NCBI GenBank assembly: GCA_003508835.1
Contig: PUFA01000003.1
Coordinates: 14,981,501 to 15,045,500, forward strand
DNA length: 64,000 nucleotides
DNA from: Eonycteris spelaea
Taxonomy: Eukaryota; Chordata; Mammalia; Chiroptera; Pteropodidae
Reading direction: 5' to 3'
Positions within the stretch are counted from its first letter, which is position 1, and every line of letters begins with the position of its first letter. A program made the position numbers and the translations under genes. The notes below the pieces were generated by a model. It was not told the DNA's origin. It was given only the letters and a program-made list of their open reading frames with translations, and searched no databases. Below are positions 58,220 to 64,000 of this stretch, piece after piece.

Positions 58220-58361
58220 TTTTTTTCTATTTTTTTTTTTTAATGCCTACAGCACCTCGTCTTTCTAGGTGGTCTCCCATCCAAGTACTAATTAGGCCCG
58301 ACCCTAATTAGCTTCCAAGATCAGACGGGATCAGGCTTATTCAGGGTAGCATTGCCGTAAA
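58220..58361 (-). mobile_element. 5S rRNA-derived SINE, copy 2, with target duplication
   Basis: Minus strand 58361-58243 matches 5S rRNA end to end: 'gtttacggcaatgctaccct', 'tcttggaagctaattagggt' and 'tagtacttggatgggagacc' (the last equal to the 5S C-box region), ending 'ggtgctgtaggcatt', followed by an interrupted A tail (58242-58220). The 15-bp flanks 'cacacgtagccttct' (58205-58219) and 'cacaaatatccttat' (58362-58376) agree at 11 positions, a decayed target duplication, and the host LTR resumes right after it. It is therefore a retroinsertion, not a 5S gene. Confidence 0.88.
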
Positions 58362-58769
58362 CACAAATATCCTTATAGTAGAGAAGCACAGGGAGTTTTG
58401 AGACATAAGAGAGCAGTATGATCAGGGAGGCAGACACTGGAGTGATGTGACAAATCAAAGGATTCCTGGAGCCACCAGAAGCTGCAAGAAGCAATGGAGA
58501 ATTCTCCCTTACAGCCTTTGGAACAAACGTGGCTCTGCCAACACCTTGATTTTAGACTTATAACCTCTAGAACTCTGAGAGAATACATTTCTGTTGTTTT
58601 AAGCCAATAAGTTTGTCATAATTTGTTACAGCAGCCACAGGAAACTAAGACAAGCACTTTAGTGAGAAACATTGTTAACTAGAATCAAGCAGATGGGATC
58701 AATTGAATACTTATAAAGCATATAAATGGTTCGCCCAATATCAAATTATCATCCCCACATTAGACATAA

Positions 58770-58930
58770 CTTATAGGTCATTTAATCAAACAGTTTATTT
58801 GACACAGAGGAAAGATGAAGATCACTGAGTTTCAGTGGCTTCCCAAAGCTGTATGTGAGCTGAATGGCAGAGCCATGGCAAGAATTCAGGTCGCAGAGAA
58901 CCCCAAGGCTTCCTTCACATTCTTTGCAGC
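58770..58930 (-). mobile_element. MIR SINE (antisense)
   Basis: 'tcagtggcttcccaaagctg' then 'tatgtgagctgaatggcaga' and 'gccatggcaagaattcaggt' match antisense MIR 'tgacttgcccaaggtcac', 'agtaagtggcaga' and 'gccaggattagaacccaggt'. Confidence 0.7.
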
Positions 58931-58939
58931 CACTCAGTT

Positions 58940-59385
58940 AAAAATGACACCCTGTTCAACATAACTCTGTTTATAATTGTGTAACGTTGAAATACGACTA
59001 AGTCTCCAACAATCGAAAATTGGTTTAGATAAATTATGTTGCATCTAAATGATAGGAGACTGGGAAGTAATTTAAAAATATTCCAGTCATTGAAATAGAT
59101 ATAAAATTTTAATAATGTACATAGAAATAAATTCACGTTATTAGGGAAAACAAGCAGTTAACCAAAAAAAAAAAAAAAAAAAGAATTCTGGGTACAATCT
59201 CATTTTTATAAAGAAATCATGAAAGATACTTATATTGATTTGAAAGACTATGTACCAAAGTGTTCATTATAGTTTCCTGTGATCACAAGGATTATAGATA
59301 ACTTTTGTTTTTCTTTATATTATTTTATAATTTTATAATTTCTGCAAAATAAACATTTATTTTATAATAAAAATGTTTTCTTTTT
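58940..59385 (+). mobile_element. old LINE-1 3' end
   Basis: 'tccaacaatcgaaaattggt' followed by 'ttagataaattatgttgcat', 'gggtacaatctcatttttat' and 'ttttgtttttctttatatta' follow an L1M 3' end to its A/T-rich tail. An A-run at 59163-59181 is internal. Confidence 0.7.
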
Positions 59386-60149
59386 AAATTTTAAACACCC
59401 ACTGTATGCCTATCCTTCAGGTACTTTTCAGGACACCGGATAAAAACATCTTGTCTATACTTTTTCTGAGAATAAGGTTAGGGGGTTGAGATTCAGGATG
59501 TAAAGTAAAAAAAGAACAATCAAGAAGCAAGTCAAAATGTGTCTGGCAGATGGACAAAAGGGAGAGCAGATATACCAACTAGAAGGCGGCAAGTTTGGGA
59601 TTGTCCTCAAATATCTTCCCAGTTACCTAATTGTATATATCATGATTTGTTTGCCATTATTAATTCCAATAAATAGATTATTTTGAAGACTCAGAGTTCT
59701 TCTCTAAGTCAGATCTCAGACAAGACAGTCTATGGAAAATCCAAGCAGCATAACTTGAACGGCTTGGAGATGTACCTTTCACAAAGATAAGAAACCGCTG
59801 GTCTGTCTTGCCACAGAGAGGACGGCTGGTGATAGAAGAGTAAGGAGCGGCTGAGCCTGAAAAGAGGAGAGAATTTAGTCAGGAACTAAAGTGTATGCAT
59901 ATCTATGTTTGTATTCATGTGAACATTAGCCCTTGTGTTACCAACTGGCCTTAGACATTTAGCGAAGTTAATTTTTCAATGAGCGTTGACTTTTGAATAA
60001 GGGGAAAAAGAATAAAAAACACTCCACTCTGAAACTAGAATGATAGGAAAGTAAATCTTTTAAGAAATTGCTGGTGATTTTATATCTTGTCCTGTAGCAA
60101 GTTCTAGCTGTATTTATAGCTGAAATAAATTATTATTCATAGTACCTTT
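59386..60149. other. unassigned noncoding sequence
   Basis: Nothing recognised. Confidence 0.4.
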
Positions 60150-60560
60150 TGGTGAGTATAAATTGATATGGTATTACTTTACGGGGAAACAACTTGGCAC
60201 ATTGAGCAATTTGTCCAAAAATCTTGAGGAAATCACTTGAAAGGCAGATAAAAATCGTGTATAAATATATCATCACTGTGAAATTCATAATATTGAAAAC
60301 CCAAAAATAAATTAAGTGTTCAAAATTAGATGAATGATTAAGTAATATATGGCTCATAAATATGATGTACTCTTCTATAGTCATTACGAATCATGTTTAT
60401 AAATAATTTAGTGAATAAAGGTAAGATATTAAATTGTACATAAAACTTTATGTAACTACACACAATTTGTATACATGCATGCATGTATATATACACAAAA
60501 TCCTTTGAAGGACATCTTTATTTTTGTAAGTTTATAAAAATAAAGTTATGCGTACCACTT
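60150..60560 (+). mobile_element. old LINE-1 3' end
   Basis: 'acaacttggcacattgagca' and 'aagtgttcaaaattagatga' with 'atgattaagtaatatatggc' are the L1M 3' region equivalent to 58940-59385, but more complete upstream and more diverged. Confidence 0.6.
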
Positions 60561-61039
60561 TTCAAAAACATAACTATGTATACAGTGAGACATCAGTAAT
60601 GTCATATTCATCTTTCTTTTTGCAAAGTAATGAATATCTTATTCTTTGTATATCAAAAGGTCAAAAATATTGAAGATTATCTGATACAGATTAATTGGAA
60701 AATGGAGAAAAAACATGAACATAACAAATTTCTTTGTTTTTTTTTTCTTTTAAAAGAATGCCATGTGCAGATAGACCTCACTTGTTTGTTCTGTTTTAGC
60801 AACACATTGCATATTTCGTACAGTGGTAAATTATTTATAGGTAAATTTTTTGAATGCTGGGATAGTTCTTTGTAGTTCTGAATCAACAAAGAGACAAAAA
60901 GCAAAATACAAAAATATCTAGCCGATATTCCTTAGAGGCATGCCTTAACACTCATGCACAAAGTAAAATAAAAAGGTTTACAAGAAGTACCAATGTTGCA
61001 ATTCTCTGCATTTGCAATGATGATTTACATCTTTACCTT
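60561..61039. other. unassigned noncoding sequence
   Basis: No gene or repeat identified. Overlapping frames on both strands at 60630-60904 are not supported. Confidence 0.4.
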
Positions 61040-61510
61040 CTCATGGGGACTACCTGGCTGGCACAGAAGTACCATTGTTCGTGGCCTACTCAAACACCTA
61101 CTCTCTACTCTCCTTCCCCACAGTTTCCCTTTTCTGCTATGAGAACTCTGACTTTATTATGTAACAGAAGGCTGTGAACTTCAAGAAAGGTTGGACCACA
61201 AGGCAAATTTTGCTTTGTCTAAATCAATCATAGTAATAACATTTCTCTTATCAATGACATGTGATGTCACTGACATCAATGAGGTGTGAAGATAAGTCTA
61301 CCATTGTTGCTTCTGGGAAGATTTCTTAGCTCTTAAAGTAACAGGGAAAGGGTAGTGCCTTTTCTATGGGGAGGAGGATGTCACTGTCATCCTGCAATCA
61401 TGAAGAAGCTAGTCAAACATTGAAGATACAGAATAAACAGTCAAAAGAATGTGGGCCTTTCAAGACACGTTTGAGATATTGGCTTAAAGGTGAGGAACCA
61501 CCCAAGTGCC
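61040..61510 (+). mobile_element. LTR/MER-type repeat, family unassigned
   Basis: 'tgctatgagaactctgactt' with 'tattatgtaacagaaggctg' and 'tgaactt', 'atcaatgaggtgtgaagata', 'gcttctgggaagatttctta' and 'gcaatcatgaagaagctagt' follow the order of a common mammalian LTR-like repeat I cannot name. Confidence 0.5.
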
Positions 61511-61544
61511 ATCCCACCTTTTACTTCTTTTTTTCCCCTATTTA

Positions 61545-61710
61545 TTAATTTGTTTGTTTGTTTGTTTATTATGATTTTACATTTTTTTATTATTATGATG
61601 ACATTGGTTTAAAAAGTCTAGTAAGTTTCAGGCATACAATTCAACAGTAAGGCGTATATATATTGCATTGTGTATTCATCACCCAGAGTTAGATTTCATT
61701 TTTTCTTAGA
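61545..61710 (-). mobile_element. LINE-1 3' terminus, bat-like type, antisense
   Basis: After (TTTG)n/T-rich sequence the strand reads 'atgatgacattggtttaaaa', 'agtttcaggcatacaattca' and 'tgcattgtgtattcatcacc' followed by 'cagagttagat', the reverse complement of the L1 3' end of the type at 54594-55024. Only the last 150 or so bases of the element are present. Confidence 0.7.
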
Positions 61711-62224
61711 TGACAAAGATGTTTTTTGTTTTGTTTTTTGATTTAAGTACTTCTGAGTTGAATTTTCTGTGGCTCAAAGCTGAAATAATTTATAATTTCA
61801 ACTCATATAGAAGATAAGGAAAACGTTGAGGTGAATTCAGTTGTAAGTATTACGTGAGATCTGTGTTCAATCAGTGCACTCAAAGGGCTGGGGAGACACG
61901 TTAGAGAGAAGTTAGGGTCTTGAGAGAATCATGCGGGGAGTTTAGGATCTGCAGTAAAACTGCAGTAATAAGGACCCTTTAGTGATTTTGAACAAGGAAC
62001 TGATAAGATTTGATTTTATTTCTAATTCATTTTTGTGTGCTTTCAATTGTTTTTTGTTTTTCTACCCTATTTGGAGTTAATTCCTCAGATATAGTAAATT
62101 GTTTTGCTTCCATTTTTTCCCATTTCCTTTGGCCATTTGCCTTTTCATTCATTGATCTTATAAGACCTATGGTCTTAATACTAATACTATTCATCTAGCT
62201 CTAGACTTTTGACCCTATTTCTTG
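61711..62224. other. unassigned noncoding sequence
   Basis: Nothing recognised. Confidence 0.4.
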
Positions 62225-62400
62225 TTTTCACTTCTATTTTAATGTGCATAATTTTATTTATTATTCATACTAATTTGTGAAGTAGTCTTTATTATTCCCA
62301 TTTTACAGATTAAGAAATTGAGGCTCAGAGCTCAGAGAGATTGTAATTTGCCTAATATTATGCTGCTTATTTGGCTATTTAAGGCCATTTGTTTAAAGCT
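62225..62400 (-). mobile_element. MIR SINE (antisense)
   Basis: 'cccattttacagattaagaa' then 'attgaggctcagagctcaga' and 'gagattgtaatttgcctaat' is the antisense MIR core, with 'ctcagag' duplicated. Confidence 0.75.
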
Positions 62401-62739
62401 AATAAAGGCTCAAGTGATAGGAAATTTTGAAAGAACAATATCAGGGGCTTGTTTCATAGGATTAAAAGGGTTGATAAAACATACAAAATGGAGCAGGGTG
62501 AGAAATCCATGGGAACATTGATTTTATTATCTTGCCATGCCCTGGTGCACAAAGTGGCAAATCTCAAGAGCTATCCTCTGCATAGTCTTTCCCGCTGTCT
62601 ATCATATACTTACCTAGTTCTCTCATTTCTGAAGGTCTCACGCTCTATTATTGTTTTCTTTCTTTATTAAGGGCTTCCTTTTACCATTCTAAAAGCACAA
62701 CCTAACAGGTCTGTTAGCAACATTTTTTTTTTTTTCCTT
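62401..62739. other. unassigned noncoding sequence
   Basis: Nothing recognised. The T-run at 62724-62737 borders the L1 fragment that follows. Confidence 0.4.
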
Positions 62740-63860
62740 TTCTGTCATCTGGGATTGGCTGTCTTTCTCTTTCATTTCGAAAGGATAGTTTCCCCTGATT
62801 TAGGATTTGGATTGCCAGGTCTTTTCTTTCATAATTGGAAAACTATTGTGCCACTTTCTTCTGGTTTCCTTGGTTTCAGGTGGGACATCTACTATTATTC
62901 AAATTGGTTTTCCTTTTATTGCTGATGCATCATTTTTTCTCTGGCTGTTTCCAGAATATTTTTCCTTTGCCTTTAGGTTCCAGAAATTTAATTATGATGT
63001 GTCTTGATGTTGATGTCTTTGGGCTTAGCCTGTTTACAGTTCTCTCATATTCTGGTATCAGTAGGTTTATACGTTTCACCAAAATTGAGAAATTTTCAGC
63101 TATTACTTCTCTGAATACTTTTTCAGTTCTACACTCTCCTGTCCCTGTATAACTTTGATAAAATAGTAGATGTTTTATCATTATGCCACAAAATATTGAA
63201 GCTCTTTTCATTTTTGTTTTAGTCCTTTTTCTCTCAGTTGTTAAGATTGGGTGAATTCTATTGATTTGTTTTTAAATTCACTAATTCTATCCTCTGTCAA
63301 TTCTGTTCTATTTTTGAGATCATCTAATGAGTTGTTTTTTTTTTTTTTTTTTAATTTCAGTTGTATTTTTCAGTTCCATACTTTTCATTTGGTTCCTTTT
63401 CAAAATGTTAATGTCTTTGCTGGAATTCTCTATTTTATCATTTGTTTCAGGAGAATTTGTAATTGATTGTTGCAGTATTTTAATGACAGCTGCTTTAAAA
63501 TACTTGTAAGAAATTTTCAACATCTAATTCATCATGACATTGGCATTAGTTAATTGTGCTTTCTCATTCAGATTATGATTTTCTTTATTTTTGATATGAC
63601 AAACAATGTTCTATTATATCCTGGACATTTTAGTTATTTTGATAGGGGATTCTTGATTCTATTTAATTTCCTCTTTCATGCTTAGATATTGTATATGGAT
63701 GCTGTCCTACTTTTGTGAGCTTTAGTTTAATATAGTTTATATATAGTTTAATTATAGTTTAGTTTTAATTATAGTTTAGTTTCCAGAGCTCTTGCAATGT
63801 TATTTTTGTCTGTTTCCTTTTTCTGGTAGTGCTGGGGCTCAGCCTCTGCTGGTACCTTCT
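62740..63860 (-). mobile_element. LINE-1 fragment with ORF1 remnant, antisense
   Basis: On the minus strand, 63130-62930 encodes a stretch with VIAENFSILVKRINLLI, then NRLSPKTSTSRHIIIKFLE and PKGKGKI, which matches the C-terminal half of L1 ORF1p (the conserved RHIIIK motif in the C-terminal domain). Upstream, 63560-63150 follows the central part of ORF1, with 'cagttgtatttttcagttcc' and 'atgacagctgctttaaaata' on the plus strand. Frameshifts break the frame. The part beyond about 63600 may be 5' untranslated sequence. The element seems to run towards the right edge. Confidence 0.8.
63720..63781. repeat. degenerate tandem repeat of a TAATTATAGTTTAGTTT-type unit
   Basis: A 17-base unit 'taattatagtttagttt' occurs twice in a row (63748-63781), preceded by shorter TATAGTTTA variants. 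It lies within or next to the antisense L1 fragment. Confidence 0.8.
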
Positions 63861-63894
63861 GCATGGGAAAAAGCCACTTTCCTCGGCTGCTTTG

Positions 63895-63924
63895 TGTGAT
63901 ATGTGAGATATCTCACATATCACA
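63895..63924. repeat. 30-bp perfect palindrome
   Basis: The left arm 'tgtgatatgtgagat' (63895-63909) is followed immediately by its exact reverse complement 'atctcacatatcaca' (63910-63924), with no spacer. It is not a simple repeat. Confidence 0.97.
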
Positions 63925-64000
63925 TCTTTGGTCTAGGCAAGGGGACAGAACCACTGAGCCTGGGTATCCTCATGCCACTGGGTAGAGGATGGAGAGAAGC

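Larger units (their letters stand above)
57636..58656 (+). mobile_element. MLT1-like LTR, complete but split by two insertions
   Basis: Three blocks of one LTR in order: 57636-57720 ('atcaccttacatggcaaaag'), 58116-58204 ('tagttaaggaactttgagag') and 58377-58656 ('ccttacagcctttggaacaa', 'accttgattttagacttata', 'ttgttttaagccaataagtt', 'gcagccacaggaaactaaga'). It begins TG and ends CA and is flanked by the direct repeat 'cactttagtg' (57628-57637 and 58655-58664), whose inner 'ctttag' would be the target duplication. Same subfamily as 3121-3470. Non-coding. Confidence 0.8.

Noticed and set aside
62835..63152. 105-codon plus frame, hydrophobic
   Set aside because: It is the reverse strand of an L1 ORF1 remnant.

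Overview
This window looks like a stretch of mammalian nuclear DNA with no protein-coding gene I can support. It is AT-rich by eye, has no CpG island, and every open frame is short (the longest is 139 codons). None resembles a known protein or carries a convincing exon. What fills it is layered transposon debris: ancient MIR and L2 copies, old and decayed LINE-1 pieces, MaLR-type LTRs, one clear hAT DNA transposon, many microsatellites, a U6 snRNA retropseudogene and two short elements derived from 5S ribosomal RNA. I see no Alu, B1/B2, carnivore tRNA-Lys SINE or ruminant Bov element. The younger LINE-1 3' ends (18405-18802, 54594-55024, 61545-61710) look like the bat type. 5S-rRNA-derived SINEs have been described in pteropodid fruit bats. 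My best inference is therefore a bat, perhaps a fruit bat, but this rests on recall of repeat families and not on a database search.

Layout. 1-9.4 kb: sparse old repeats (L2, MIR, MLT1-like LTR) plus a 223-bp hAT element with terminal inverted repeats and an 8-bp target duplication. 9.4-20.2 kb: L2 and MIR copies, an antisense L1 3' end carrying a (TG)n tract, a bat-type L1 tail, and a tail-only retroinsertion scar at 11.2 kb. 20.2-31.9 kb: mostly unassigned sequence around a U6 pseudogene and a 2.6-kb internal L1 fragment with ORF1 and endonuclease remnants, then LTR-like pieces and L2. 31.9-42.3 kb: few recognisable repeats, several microsatellites including a four-part compound tract at 38.9 kb. 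42.3-50 kb: three antisense L1 3' regions, L2 copies and a TA/GA microsatellite. 50-59 kb: two 5S-derived SINEs, MIRs, a 5'-truncated bat-type L1 with target duplication, and a nested LTR cluster at 57.6-58.7 kb. 59-64 kb: L1 tails, an LTR-like repeat and an antisense L1 ORF1 fragment reaching the right edge.

There are no genes here to work together. The most readable biology is insertion history: at 57.6-58.7 kb an old LTR, itself flanked by a direct repeat, was split by a second LTR in the opposite direction and by a 5S-derived SINE with its own target duplication. Several non-repeat segments (about 6.06-6.42, 20.9-21.2, 36.4-36.95, 48.15-48.36 and 56.64-57.13 kb) could be conserved noncoding elements of the kind common in gene deserts. 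That is a hypothesis which only cross-species alignment can settle.
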